From assembly GCA_019636675.1 (NCBI GenBank), contig JAHBXC010000001.1, forward strand, positions 930,001 through 994,000: a DNA stretch of 64,000 bases, read 5' to 3'. Every line of letters starts with the position of its first letter. Position 1 is the first letter of the stretch. Below the pieces are notes generated by a model. It made no database searches. It saw only the letters and a list, made by a program, of their open reading frames with translations, and was not told the origin of the DNA. This stretch comes from Phycisphaeraceae bacterium (GTDB lineage: Bacteria; Planctomycetota; Phycisphaerae; Phycisphaerales; UBA1924). This document shows, piece by piece, positions 50,033 through 58,562 of the stretch. A program made the translations under genes and the position numbers.

Positions 50033-50934
50033 CGCAGATCGCCCACGACGGGGCCGAGGTTGTCCTCGACCCGAGCAAGAAGCAGATCGCACCCGCGGGT
50101 CGCCTGACCGCCGAAGAGCGCGAGTACAGCGAGACGCAGCGCCTCCTCGCCCCCTTCGACCCCGGGGTGCCGTGGGACCAGGGCGGACGCATCCTGACCG
50201 AGCAGACCGTCCGGCTCAACGCCAGCGTGGTCGCCGAGGGGTGCGTCCAGATCGGGCGATCCCTTATCTATGCCAAGGGCCAGCTCGCGCACGGCGAGTG
50301 GATGCCCTGGCTGGAAGAGCAGGGCATCGACGCCCGCCACGCGCAGCGCATGATGCTCCTGGCCGCGCGGTTCGCCGACTTCCCCGCGCTCGCCAACCTC
50401 AGCAGGACGAAGGCGGTGGCGCTGCTGGGGATGAGCGACGACCAGCTGCAGCAGCTCAACGACGGGAGCGTGGTGGACACGCTGCGCCTGGACGCCATCG
50501 AGAAGATGAGCGCCCGCGAGCTGCAGGCCGAGATCAAGCGCCTCAAGAAGCGCGAGGAGAAGGGCAAGGAGCAGCTCGCCAAGAAGGACGAACGCATCGA
50601 GCAGCTCGAGGCGGAGCGCGACGCGGCGCGGGGGCTCTCGCTCAACGCCGACGACCGCCTGCTCGCGCTGCTCGGACGGCTCAAGCTCGACCTCGAGGAT
50701 TTCGAGCGGCTGATCCGCGAGACGCGCGACGGCGAGAGCGCCACGCGCATCTGGGCGCACGCCTTCAGCGCGCTGCGCGAAATCCGCGACGCCAACCTCG
50801 ACCTCATCTCCCTGGGCGCGCTCTTCGCCGCCGGCGCCGCCGAGAACACGGAAGAGGAGGACATCCTCGAGCGCGCCGAACAGCTCGCGGACGACGACGA
50901 GTTCGCCGAGGCGAGCACCGGGGGTGCGCGATGA
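50029..50934 (+). CDS. DUF3102-like early protein
   Basis: A 301-residue protein. The N-terminal half has the DUF3102 pattern: IGRSLIYAKGQLAHGEWMPWL followed by DARHAQRMMLLAARF, as in phage and plasmid proteins of this type. The C-terminal half is a long coiled coil (about 165-225, KREEKGKEQLAKKDERIEQL) and an acidic tail. GTG 50029 overlaps the previous stop (GTGA) and follows AAGGAG. The role is probably in replication or DNA transaction regulation, not established. Confidence 0.7.
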   Translation: MTQIAHDGAEVVLDPSKKQIAPAGRLTAEEREYSETQRLLAPFDPGVPWDQGGRILTEQTVRLNASVVAEGCVQIGRSLIYAKGQLAHGEWMPWLEEQGIDARHAQRMMLLAARFADFPALANLSRTKAVALLGMSDDQLQQLNDGSVVDTLRLDAIEKMSARELQAEIKRLKKREEKGKEQLAKKDERIEQLEAERDAARGLSLNADDRLLALLGRLKLDLEDFERLIRETRDGESATRIWAHAFSALREIRDANLDLISLGALFAAGAAENTEEEDILERAEQLADDDEFAEASTGGAR

Positions 50935-51437
50935 CCGACACGCGCGCACACGACGCCGCGATCCGACGCGCCGCCAAGGCCCTGCGCGAGCAGCGCCGTT
51001 GTCCGCATCTCAACGAGTGCCCGTACTGTGGCAAGGCCAATGTCGCGCACCGGGGCTACGGCAACGGCGACATGTTCGAGGTGCTGAAGGACTACGAGTG
51101 CAACCTCTGTGGGGGCCGGTGGGAACTCCGCTTCCAACTCAAGCACTGCATCCTCAACGGTAGAGATCCCTTCGTCGGCCAGAACTGGGAGAGCGTCGGT
51201 CTGCACGAGTGGGCCGGCGATTGCTCCGCGCCTTCCGCCGACGATCTGCGCGAGGCCGTCCGCCGACTCTGCCACGCCGCCGATAGGGCGATGGAAGCGC
51301 TCCGCTGGGCCAAGGGCATGGGCATCGTGGCTGAAGCTCGCCACAAGCTGCAGCTCGCCTTGGACTACGCGTCCAAGGTTCTCTCCGCGTCCTCTGCGCC
51401 CTCTGCGGTGAATCCCTCTCACAAGGGAGGCGCGTGA
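50931..51437 (+). CDS. Zinc-ribbon early protein
   Basis: A 168-residue protein. A zinc ribbon is formed by CPHLNECPYCG (about 23-33) and CNLCGGRW (about 64-71). Helical regions follow (REAVRRLCHAADRAMEALRW). The last ~20 residues include SSAPSAVNPS, encoded by the dispersed repeat. ATG 50931 overlaps the upstream stop. Possibly a transcription or replication regulator; unknown. Confidence 0.65.
   Translation: MTDTRAHDAAIRRAAKALREQRRCPHLNECPYCGKANVAHRGYGNGDMFEVLKDYECNLCGGRWELRFQLKHCILNGRDPFVGQNWESVGLHEWAGDCSAPSADDLREAVRRLCHAADRAMEALRWAKGMGIVAEARHKLQLALDYASKVLSASSAPSAVNPSHKGGA
51381..51420 (+). repeat. Dispersed SAPSAV repeat, copy 2
   Basis: CTCCGCGTCCTCTGCG then CCCTCTGCGGTGAATCCCTC, read as SASSAPSAVNPS at the end of the zinc-ribbon gene. 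Confidence 0.75.
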
Positions 51438-51853
51438 TGCTCGTCATGACCCGCCGCGAGCACGAGGCCATCGTGCTGCGCATCGACGGCGCGCCCGTCG
51501 TGATCCAGGTCACCCGCATCGCGGGCGACCGCATCCGTCTGGGCATCACCGCCCCGTCCTCCATCGCCGTCAACCGCGCCGAGGTCGAGCTCGACCTCAT
51601 CGAGCAGGCCGCCGAGCAGACGCCCCTCGTGGTCACCACGCCCGAGGACGCCGAGACGGTGCGCACGCTGGCGCGCAGCCGCGAGATGCTGACCGCCATC
51701 GCCAACACCAGCGACTACGGCGTCGCCCTCCGCGCCCGCGAGCTGTTGGCCCGCCTGTTTGGCGGCAAGTGCAGCGCCCAGCCCCTTTCCCCCTCCGCGC
51801 CCTCTGCGCCCTCCGCGGTGAACGCTCTCTCTCTTCCCCCCGCGCACGCCTGA
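51437..51853 (+). CDS. csrA: CsrA homologue with C-terminal extension
   Basis: A 138-residue protein. The first ~58 residues are CsrA/RsmA-like: MLVMTRREHEAIVLRIDG, IQVTRIAGDRIRLGITAP, then AVNRAEVELDLIEQ. The Leu4/Arg6-equivalent start (LVMTR) and the GDRIRLGI strand that contact RNA in CsrA are kept. About 80 residues follow, helical and then the repeat-derived PSAPSAPSAVN tail, beyond the usual 60-70. CsrA binds GGA motifs in mRNA leaders and alters translation or stability. In a transposable phage, just before the transposase gene, it could control phage or host mRNAs. ATG 51437 is preferred over GTG 51434. Confidence 0.85.
   Translation: MLVMTRREHEAIVLRIDGAPVVIQVTRIAGDRIRLGITAPSSIAVNRAEVELDLIEQAAEQTPLVVTTPEDAETVRTLARSREMLTAIANTSDYGVALRARELLARLFGGKCSAQPLSPSAPSAPSAVNALSLPPAHA
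51789..51826 (+). repeat. Dispersed SAPSAV repeat, copy 3
   Basis: CCCCTCCGCGCCCTCTGCG then CCCTCCGCGGTGAACGCTCT, encoding PSAPSAPSAVNAL at the end of csrA. Confidence 0.75.
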
Positions 51854-51873
51854 CCCCCGTGCGCGCGGGACGC

Positions 51874-51885
51874 CGCCGACAGGCG
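51874..51885 (+). repeat. GACA-loop hairpin, copy E
   Basis: CGCC-GACA-GGCG with outer GACG context, 54 nt upstream of the transposase ATG. Shorter stem than copies A-D but same loop and flanks (GACGCCG...CGACG). Confidence 0.55.
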
Positions 51886-51938
51886 ACGCCCCCGCGTTCC
51901 AGGACGGAACCCGTTTCACCCCTCACCCGAGGAAGCCC

Positions 51939-53714
51939 ATGCCCCGACTCGACACCACCAGGCGCGACGCCGCCATCGTGCGACTGCGAGAGCAGCACCC
52001 GAACGAGTCGCTCTCGCGGCTGCGCGAGCGGCTGGTGCGCGAGGACGAATCGTGGGCCGTCAGCGTGGGGCAGATCTCCAAGATCCTCACCGCGCGGGGC
52101 GAGCGCAGCCGCGCCCCGCGCAGCGACGCGGGCCGCGCCCGTGCGCGCGTGCTCTCCGAGCAGCAGCTCGCGATGGTCGTCGCCCTGGTCACCGGGCTCG
52201 CCGGCAGGGCGTGCCAGCGCGACGCCACCGCCGCGATCGACGCGCCAGGAAAAACCGTCACCGTGGCGAAGGTGCCCGTCGAAACTGCCCTGCGCGAGCT
52301 GGAGCACCGCGGCCTCATCCCCCAGGGCGTCAAGCCCTCGTGGGTCTACGCGCGCCTCAAGGAGCGCAACATCGCCCTGCGCGGCGCGAGCGCCGAGCGC
52401 AACGGCCCCAGCGTCGTGCGCAGGTTCAACGCGCGACGCGCGGGCGCCCGCTTCCAGTTCGATGGTACCCCGCTGGGCTCTTTCTATGTCGACGCGAGCG
52501 GGGACTTCACCTACCTCCCCGACACCGACAAGAAGGCGGCAGCAAAGGCGTCGGACAAGGCGCGGGCCCATGTGCTCGCGTGGGTCGACGATCACTCGCG
52601 CTGCTGCAGGCTCTCCCTCTACGACGGCGAAACCGCGCGCAATGTGATCGAGAGCGCGCGCGAGGTGTTCTGTCGCAGCGACGACCCCCAGCGCCCGCTC
52701 TCGGGCATACCGACCGTGGTCTACGCGGACAACGGCTCGGGCCTCAACTCCGCGCTGGCCCGCCGCATGCTGCGCGCGTTCGGGGTGACGCTGGTCACGC
52801 ACCGCCCCCGCGCCGCGTGGGGCAAAGGCAAGGTGGAGGCGCTCTTCCGCCGGACCAACGGCTACCAGGAGTTGATGCGCGGGCACCGTCCGCGCTCCTT
52901 CGTCGAGGCCCGCGAGCTGCTGCGCTCCATCGAGGTCGAGCTGAACAACTCGCCGATGGAGGCCCTCGCCGGCGCCACGCCGATCGAGGCGTGGATGGCC
53001 AGCGCGCAGGAGCAGCTGGCGCGCGGTGAGTGGCGGTTCGCGGCGCCGGATGAATCGCTCTGGCGTGAGCTGCGCCTGACGCGCTACGACGGGGTGCGGG
53101 TGCAGCGCGAGGGGTGCTGCCTGCAGATCGCCGGCGAGCGCATCGCGCTCCCGCTTGTCCGCCCCTACATCGACTGGATCGGCCAGCGCGTGAGCGTCCT
53201 GCTCGACACGCCAGCCGGTCAGCGCGCCGCGACGGGCGAGTCGGTGGTCGTGCTCGCCCCGAGCGGGCGCGAGCGCTACGAGCTGCCACGCGTGCCTCCC
53301 GAGATCCACGCGTCGCTGACCTCGCTCAGCGTCCCCGTCACCGCCGCCGACGAGCTCGCCGCCGCGGCGCGCATCCAGGCCCACGCCATCGCCGAGCACG
53401 ACCGCGCCACCGGCGCGCGTCCGGGCGAGTGGATCGGCTCGAAGGGCCGACGCGCCACGCTCGCCCCCGGTGGCGTCATCGTGCGCCCCGACCTGGCCGA
53501 GCCCGACGCCGACAACGGCGGGGGCGGCGGCGCACGCGTCGTGGAAACCGTCGACGCCCACGCCGTCAAGCGTGCGCTGCTCGAGGTGGGGCTGCTCCAC
53601 GGGTCCGACCTCTTCGACCGGGTCATGGCGGGCCGCGACCGCGTGTCGCGCCGCGAGCTCGACCACGCCCTCGAGACGGGCGAGGCCCTCGAGCAGCGCG
53701 AGGAGGCGGCATGA
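51939..53714 (+). CDS. Mu-like DDE transposase
   Basis: A 591-residue transposase. The N-terminal ~150 residues hold helix-turn-helix regions (DAAIVRLREQHPNESLSRLR; DESWAVSVGQISKIL). The catalytic DDE core is D175 (FQFDGT), D264 (YADNGSG) and E300 (GKGKVEALFRR), with 35 residues between the last two. A C-terminal Mu-transposase-type barrel follows (LVRPYIDWIGQRVSVLLDT), then an extension presumed to contact the MuB-like ATPase. It replaces an integrase and does replicative transposition through the 19609/62374 ends. Confidence 0.93.
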   Translation: MPRLDTTRRDAAIVRLREQHPNESLSRLRERLVREDESWAVSVGQISKILTARGERSRAPRSDAGRARARVLSEQQLAMVVALVTGLAGRACQRDATAAIDAPGKTVTVAKVPVETALRELEHRGLIPQGVKPSWVYARLKERNIALRGASAERNGPSVVRRFNARRAGARFQFDGTPLGSFYVDASGDFTYLPDTDKKAAAKASDKARAHVLAWVDDHSRCCRLSLYDGETARNVIESAREVFCRSDDPQRPLSGIPTVVYADNGSGLNSALARRMLRAFGVTLVTHRPRAAWGKGKVEALFRRTNGYQELMRGHRPRSFVEARELLRSIEVELNNSPMEALAGATPIEAWMASAQEQLARGEWRFAAPDESLWRELRLTRYDGVRVQREGCCLQIAGERIALPLVRPYIDWIGQRVSVLLDTPAGQRAATGESVVVLAPSGRERYELPRVPPEIHASLTSLSVPVTAADELAAAARIQAHAIAEHDRATGARPGEWIGSKGRRATLAPGGVIVRPDLAEPDADNGGGGGARVVETVDAHAVKRALLEVGLLHGSDLFDRVMAGRDRVSRRELDHALETGEALEQREEAA

Positions 53715-54028
53715 AGCCCACCCTCTCGCCCCAGGAGGCCGAGCAGGTGCGCGGCGTGATGGACGCGCACCGCGCCGTGCTGCTGTGCACCGACGCGATG
53801 CGCACCTTCGGCACGCTGACGCGCGTGGTTCAGTGCGACACGGCGGAGCACCTGGTCGAGGCCATGCGCATCAGCGGCGACTTCGCCGACAACGCCGAGA
53901 AGATCGTCGATCGGTACCGCGTGGCGTGCGCCGCGCTGCGCGAGCGGTCCAACGCGCTGAGCGACCGCGGGCTCCACTATCGGGGGCTGAGCGACGAGGG
54001 CAAGGCCCTGCTGGTGGTGCGCCGATGA
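53711..54028 (+). CDS. Hypothetical early protein between transposase and MuB
   Basis: A 105-residue helical protein (SPQEAEQVRGVMDAHRAVLL, AEHLVEAMRISGDFADNAEK). It starts within the transposase stop and ends overlapping the MuB-like start, so translation is coupled. Possibly an adaptor of the transpososome; not recognised. Confidence 0.65.
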   Translation: MKPTLSPQEAEQVRGVMDAHRAVLLCTDAMRTFGTLTRVVQCDTAEHLVEAMRISGDFADNAEKIVDRYRVACAALRERSNALSDRGLHYRGLSDEGKALLVVRR

Positions 54029-55362
54029 GACGCGACCAGATGGGCCCCCGCCGCAACCTGTGGCTTCTGACGCGCCACGCGCGCCTCGCCGGCGGCGTCA
54101 CGCTCTCTCGCATCCAGCGGCTGTGCGGCGACCCGTTCAAGGGCTGCAGCAAGACCCGCCTCAACGACTTCGCCTCGGGCAACCTGCGCGCGCTCACGCC
54201 CGTGCAGCTGGACGCGCTGCTCGACACGCTCGACGCGCTGCGCCTGCGCGCCGCGGACTTCGGCGCCGAAGAGGGCGACTGGCTGTCGCCCCTGGCGGTG
54301 CGCGTCGAGCGCCGCTGCTCGAACCTGCCCCAGAACGGGCGCATGTTGCCCGACGCGATCCGCGGCGGGCCCGTGGTCGCCGCGCCCGGCGCCGCCCCGC
54401 GCCACCCCACGCACGCGCGGCGGTTCGACGCATCACTCAACACACGCACCGGGCTGGACGCCTGGAAGAGGAGCACACGCATGCCGCTGACCGACGACAC
54501 GCTCGCCCACTTCGGTCTGCCCCCGGGCGCCGACCCCTTCGCCGCGCCGCGCGGGGTGAGCGACCTCTACCAGACCTCCGACTTCCAAGCCAAGGAGCGC
54601 CAGCTGCGCAGCGCGCTGGCGCGCGGCGGCTACTGCCTGGTCAAGGGCCCCAGTGGCGTGGGCAAGAGCATGCTCGCGCACGCCGCCCTCGAGAAGCTGA
54701 GCAAGGAGCGGCGCCTGATCGTGTGCCGGGTGATGGCGCCGGACACCCGCCGCGTCAGCGAGTACTCGATCATCTACGCGCTCATCGACGACATCCGGCG
54801 CTCGCTCAAGCTCGACATCACGATCCCCACCAGCGTCGAACGCGCGATGCGTCGCCTGCGCGAGGTGGTCGAGATCGCGGGCGAACGCGACGCGATGCCC
54901 GTCCTCTACATCGAGGAGGGCCACGGCGTGCCCGACGCGATCCTCAAGTTCCTCAAGCGCATCAGGGAGGCCCTGCAGGACGGCTGGGCGGAGCGCCTGC
55001 CCGTGCTGCTCGTCGGCCAGGACGACGCGAGCGCCAGCGCGACGGGCCGGTCCCTCTCCGACACGCTGCGCGACCCGGACAACCGAGAGGTCGCCCGCCG
55101 GCTCACCGTGATCGAGCTGCGCCCGCTGGGCAACGCCCTGGCCCACTATGTGCGGGCGCGCGTGGAGACGGCGGGCGGGAAGCTCGAGCGGGTCTTTGAC
55201 GACGACTGGACCTCGGCGGTGCGTCGCGCGCTCAAGGCCGACCACCTGGTGCCCCAGGCCGTCGAGCACCTGCTGAGCCGCGCGATGGTGCTGGCGCACG
55301 AGCTGGCCGACGCGAAGGTCGGCGCGCGCCACATCGACGACGCGGCGCAGAGGGGGGTGTGA
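54025..55362 (+). CDS. MuB-like AAA+ target-selection ATPase
   Basis: A 445-residue protein. The N-terminal ~90 residues are a basic HTH-like domain (WLLTRHARLAGGVTLSRIQRL, TRLNDFASGNLRALT), as MuB has. After a linker with MPLTDDTLAHFGLP, the AAA+ domain begins with Walker A GPSGVGKS at 208-215. Walker B-like VLYIEEGHG lies at about 291, and a C-terminal lid ends at 445. It would coat target DNA, activate the transposase and give target immunity. The AAA+ part alone would start at ATG 54481, so a shorter product is possible. Confidence 0.88.
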   Translation: MRRDQMGPRRNLWLLTRHARLAGGVTLSRIQRLCGDPFKGCSKTRLNDFASGNLRALTPVQLDALLDTLDALRLRAADFGAEEGDWLSPLAVRVERRCSNLPQNGRMLPDAIRGGPVVAAPGAAPRHPTHARRFDASLNTRTGLDAWKRSTRMPLTDDTLAHFGLPPGADPFAAPRGVSDLYQTSDFQAKERQLRSALARGGYCLVKGPSGVGKSMLAHAALEKLSKERRLIVCRVMAPDTRRVSEYSIIYALIDDIRRSLKLDITIPTSVERAMRRLREVVEIAGERDAMPVLYIEEGHGVPDAILKFLKRIREALQDGWAERLPVLLVGQDDASASATGRSLSDTLRDPDNREVARRLTVIELRPLGNALAHYVRARVETAGGKLERVFDDDWTSAVRRALKADHLVPQAVEHLLSRAMVLAHELADAKVGARHIDDAAQRGV

Positions 55363-55363
55363 G

Positions 55364-55999
55364 ATGAGGCGAGCCGCCGTCGAAGACCTGGTCGAGGCCG
55401 TCGCCGCCGTGACGGGCGTGCCCGAGAGCGAGCTGCTCGGGCCCGGACGCCGCAAGGCCGACGCCCTGCTCGCGCGTGAGGGGCTGGTCTGGCTGCTCGT
55501 GCACGCCCGGGGCATGTACGAGACGCAGGCCGCCGACGCGATCGCCGTCTCGTTCCGCACGGTCGACGCCACCATCAACCGCCTGCGCCAGGAGAGCGAC
55601 ACGCGCGGCGGGCGCAAGGTCGCGGTCGACGCGGGCGCGTGGCTGATGGTGCGCGGGATCGACGGCTCGCCGAACCGCCCCAGCCCCAACCGCGCCGCCG
55701 AGCTCTGCGCTGTTTTGGCCCAGGAGCACGAGGGTTCGGTCCGTCGGGCGGGGAGACACGGCGCGGCGTGGTCGATCGGGCGCAAGGCGTGGATGCTCGC
55801 CCTTCTCCGCTCCTGCGACCTGAGCCAGGCCGAGACCGCCCACACGATGGGCTGCCAGCGTTCGAGCGTGCAGGAGTGCCTGCGCCGTTGCATCGATGCG
55901 CCCAGCGAGAGCGACAAGGCGGCGATCCGCGTCGCGGAATCCGTCGACGAGGCGCTGCACCGCGAGCGTCTGGCGCACGCGCTGAGGAGGGCGTCATGA
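55364..55999 (+). CDS. DnaA domain IV-like protein with second HTH
   Basis: A 211-residue protein. Residues about 8-80 resemble the C-terminal DNA-binding domain of DnaA (VTGVPESELLGPGRRKADALL, then HARGMYETQAADAI, SFRTVDATINRLRQ). Residues about 135-185 form a second similar helical unit (AWSIGRKAWMLALLRSCDLSQAE, then TMGCQRSSVQECLRR). No AAA+ domain is present. In the early operon next to MuB it might recruit host replication to the transposed phage ends, or compete with DnaA. This is an inference from fold resemblance. Confidence 0.55.
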   Translation: MRRAAVEDLVEAVAAVTGVPESELLGPGRRKADALLAREGLVWLLVHARGMYETQAADAIAVSFRTVDATINRLRQESDTRGGRKVAVDAGAWLMVRGIDGSPNRPSPNRAAELCAVLAQEHEGSVRRAGRHGAAWSIGRKAWMLALLRSCDLSQAETAHTMGCQRSSVQECLRRCIDAPSESDKAAIRVAESVDEALHRERLAHALRRAS

Positions 56000-56454
56000 C
56001 CATTGAACGGCTCACGCGCGGGGGCAAGTACCGCGGCTGGATCACCTACCACGCCATGCAGCGGTGCGCGTCGCGCCTCATGCGCGACGCTGCAGCCGCC
56101 GCCTGCGCCGACCGGCGCGAGGCCATCGAGCGCGGCGAAGAGTGGATCTGTGACTGGCTCAAGGTCTACGCGGCGCGCGCCATCCTGCAGGGCGTCCCCG
56201 AGGACCCCGAGCGGCGCCGCTGGCGCCTCGACGGGATCGTGTTCGTGTTCGGCAACTCGCTGTGCACGCTGGTCACGGTCTACCCCGACGCCCCGCGCGT
56301 CGAGGCCCCCAAGCGCGCGGGCAAGCGGTCGCGGCTGCGCCGGCGGATGCGCTGGGCCCGCCGCACGCGCAACGCGTACGAGCGCGACCTGGGCAAGCAC
56401 GCCAAGCGCCGGGGCGACAAGCGCGACGACGAGCGCTGGGAGGACGCGGCGTGA
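55996..56454 (+). CDS. Basic hypothetical early protein
   Basis: A 152-residue protein. It is helical at first (AMQRCASRLMRDAAAAACADRR style), contains WRLDGIVFVFGNSLCTLVTVYP as a beta part (similar to RHH/RelE-like small toxin or competence folds, not confirmed), and ends in a strongly basic tail (KRAGKRSRLRRRMRWARR). Probably nucleic-acid binding. ATG overlaps the previous stop. Confidence 0.6.
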   Translation: MTIERLTRGGKYRGWITYHAMQRCASRLMRDAAAAACADRREAIERGEEWICDWLKVYAARAILQGVPEDPERRRWRLDGIVFVFGNSLCTLVTVYPDAPRVEAPKRAGKRSRLRRRMRWARRTRNAYERDLGKHAKRRGDKRDDERWEDAA

Positions 56455-56654
56455 TCGAAGTCGCGCAAACCTTGAGGTTGAACGCCGTCGGCATCCGACA
56501 GGTCGTCTCGCAAGAGGAGGGGCGTGCCGGCAGGCCGCGAGGTCATAACCGGCACACGGGATGCGCTAACACCCCGGATTTGTCGCCCCACGCTCGGGAC
56601 AGCCGCCCCCTGAAGGGGCAGCCCGCATCATCAGGCCGCGAGGGTAAGCGATGA
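56451..56654 (+). CDS. Weak small ORF, 67 residues
   Basis: GTG 56451 overlaps the previous stop (GTGA), the only sign of translation. The composition (Pro/Ser/Arg/Gly-rich, no secondary structure) is poor, and the DNA contains repeats such as CAGGCCGCGAGG (56531 and 56632) and a CACGGGATGCGC motif. It may instead be a leader for the methylase gene or encode an RNA. Confidence 0.25.
   Translation: MIEVAQTLRLNAVGIRQVVSQEEGRAGRPRGHNRHTGCANTPDLSPHARDSRPLKGQPASSGREGKR
56551..56566 (+). promoter_or_regulatory. CACGGGATGCGC motif in methylase leader
   Basis: GGCACACGGGATGCGC shares CACGGGATGCGC with the capsid leader hairpin on the other strand (41012-41028). Pairing is weaker here. It lies 91 nt upstream of the methylase start. 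Confidence 0.4.
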
Positions 56655-56657
56655 CCA

Positions 56658-57647
56658 GTGCCGACCGCAAACACCCCCAAGGTCCCCTCCCGCAAGCGGG
56701 GGATAGACCCCGCCGTCCTCGAGCTCTCGCGCCGGGTCGCGAAGTCGGGGCCCACCCCGACCAAGCGCCCGGGACGGCTCGGGTCGCTCCTTCCGTACTA
56801 CGGGAGCAAGCGACGCCTGGCCCCGAAGATCGTCCACCAGCTGGGCGAGCATCGGGCCTATTACGAGCTCTGCGCCGGGTCGATGGCGCTCCTGCTCGCC
56901 AAGCCGCGTGCCCGCCCCGAGATCGTCGTCGACCTCTACGGCGCGATCGTCAACCTGGCCCGGGTCGTCGCCTCGCCGCGCTGGTGCGACCTGCGCCGCA
57001 AGGCGGCGCGGACGCTCATCCACGAATCGGTTTTCAAGGCCGCGGTGCAGCGCGAGCGCGAGATGCTCGACCCCGAGACGGGGCTCTGGCCCGTCGCGCC
57101 CTCGAGCGAGGCGCGCGAGATCACCGACGCCCATGTCGACGCGGCGTACCTGACGCTGCTGCTCGGCTGGCAGGGGCGAAGCGGCGTCGCCGGTCGCCCG
57201 AACTCTCACTCCTTCGGGGTCCACTGGTCGCCGGGCGCGTCGAACCCCTGGCCCAATGTCGCGCGTTCGATCCGGTTCTGGCATCAGCGCCTCGCCGGCG
57301 TGGAGATCCTGCAGCGCGACGCGATCCTCGTGGCGGAGCGCATCCCCGACAAGCCCGGCGTCGCCGTCTACTGCGACCCGCCTTACATCGTCGAGGGCGG
57401 GCAGTATCACCACGCCTTCACGCGCGAGCAGCACGAGGGGCTGGCGGCGGCGCTGACCTCCAAGCGCCACGCGCGCGTGGTCGTGTCGTACTTCGACCAC
57501 CCCTGGCTCGACGAGCTCTACCCGCGCGAGCGCGGGTGGATCAAGCACCCCGTCCCACAGACCAACACCCTCGGTGGCAGCAGCCCCGGCCTGCGCAAGG
57601 CCGTGCTGCCCGAGGTCCTTCTGATCAACGGCCCGCTCATTGAGTGA
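56658..57647 (+). CDS. D12-class N6-adenine DNA methyltransferase
   Basis: A 329-residue methylase. Motif X-like LLPYYGSKRRLAPKI, motif I YYELCAGSMALLL, DLYGAIVNLARVV and catalytic motif IV D240PPY with VYCDPPYIVEGG are in Dam order. The C-terminal region contains VVSYFDHPWL. It methylates adenine and could protect phage DNA or mark ends; Mu itself carries the unrelated modification gene mom. Start GTG 56658 is the first in frame with a protein-like sequence. Confidence 0.9.
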   Translation: MPTANTPKVPSRKRGIDPAVLELSRRVAKSGPTPTKRPGRLGSLLPYYGSKRRLAPKIVHQLGEHRAYYELCAGSMALLLAKPRARPEIVVDLYGAIVNLARVVASPRWCDLRRKAARTLIHESVFKAAVQREREMLDPETGLWPVAPSSEAREITDAHVDAAYLTLLLGWQGRSGVAGRPNSHSFGVHWSPGASNPWPNVARSIRFWHQRLAGVEILQRDAILVAERIPDKPGVAVYCDPPYIVEGGQYHHAFTREQHEGLAAALTSKRHARVVVSYFDHPWLDELYPRERGWIKHPVPQTNTLGGSSPGLRKAVLPEVLLINGPLIE

Positions 57648-57665
57648 GCGGCAAGGAGAGCACGC

Positions 57666-58562
57666 ATGAACACGAGCACGCACGAATCGAACACCGTCTT
57701 TCTTGAGAGACTGCGCGAGGAGAACGCCGGCATCCTCGAGCGCGTGCGCGAGCGCGCGGTCGAGGGCAAGCCCGCCGAGGTCGAGTTGCTCCACGACCTG
57801 GGGCGCGTCCTGGATGCGCTGGACGCCGCCATGCGCGAGGCGATCGCCGACGCGCCCGACCCCGCTCTCTACCCCGACGACGAGGGCATCATCGACGACG
57901 CCCCGATGCGCATCCTCGCCGACCTTGTCGCGGACCGGACCGCGGCTGGGATCGACGAGCGCAACGACGACGACCCGCTCGCCATCCTCGTGCGCCGCGC
58001 CCGCGCCGCGCTCGCGCTCAACGGGATCGCGCGCATCCCCAGCGCCGACGAGCTGTTCGCCACGCGGGGCATCGTCGTGTACTTCACGATCGCCCACGAC
58101 GGAACTCGTGGCTGGGTCGCCGGCGCGAAGACTCACCACGACAATGTCGAGCTGGCGTATGTGCTCGGGTCGGATGGCTGGTCGATCTGGGGAGGCGAAG
58201 GCGACGCCATGTTCTTCACCACCGAGCTCGAGGCCCGCGCCGCGGCGGCGGCGACGCCGCTGCCCGATGAACAGCCCGCGCTCCCCGCGCCCCGCTTCGC
58301 CGTGATCCTGGTGCACGACGGCGTGCTTCCGGGGGCCGACGACCTCGCCGGCGACGCGGGCGACCAGGGCGCAGTCACCATCGCCGCGACCTTCGAGCCC
58401 AACCCGGTCGACCTCTCCACCTTCCAGGGCGCGCACCGCGCCGCGCTCGACATGCTCCGCTTCGTCGGCGCCGGCTGCGTGATCGACGCGTTTGCGGACG
58501 CCTACCCCGCGGACAAGTCCGCCCGGGACTTCGGCGTCGCGCCGGCGGGGGGTGGGGCATGA
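57666..58562 (+). CDS. Hypothetical early protein
   Basis: A 298-residue acidic protein. The N-terminal ~130 residues are helical (FLERLREENAGILERVRERA), the middle has beta strands (ELFATRGIVVYFTIAHDG, AYVLGSDGWSIWGG), and the rest repeats LPAPRFAVILVHDG-type strands. No family recognised. A good GGAGAG ribosome site precedes ATG 57666. Confidence 0.6.
   Translation: MNTSTHESNTVFLERLREENAGILERVRERAVEGKPAEVELLHDLGRVLDALDAAMREAIADAPDPALYPDDEGIIDDAPMRILADLVADRTAAGIDERNDDDPLAILVRRARAALALNGIARIPSADELFATRGIVVYFTIAHDGTRGWVAGAKTHHDNVELAYVLGSDGWSIWGGEGDAMFFTTELEARAAAAATPLPDEQPALPAPRFAVILVHDGVLPGADDLAGDAGDQGAVTIAATFEPNPVDLSTFQGAHRAALDMLRFVGAGCVIDAFADAYPADKSARDFGVAPAGGGA

Noticed and set aside
56451..56654. 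Confident small gene
   Set aside because: Only the GTGA overlap supports it; composition is poor and repeats suggest a leader. Kept at low confidence.
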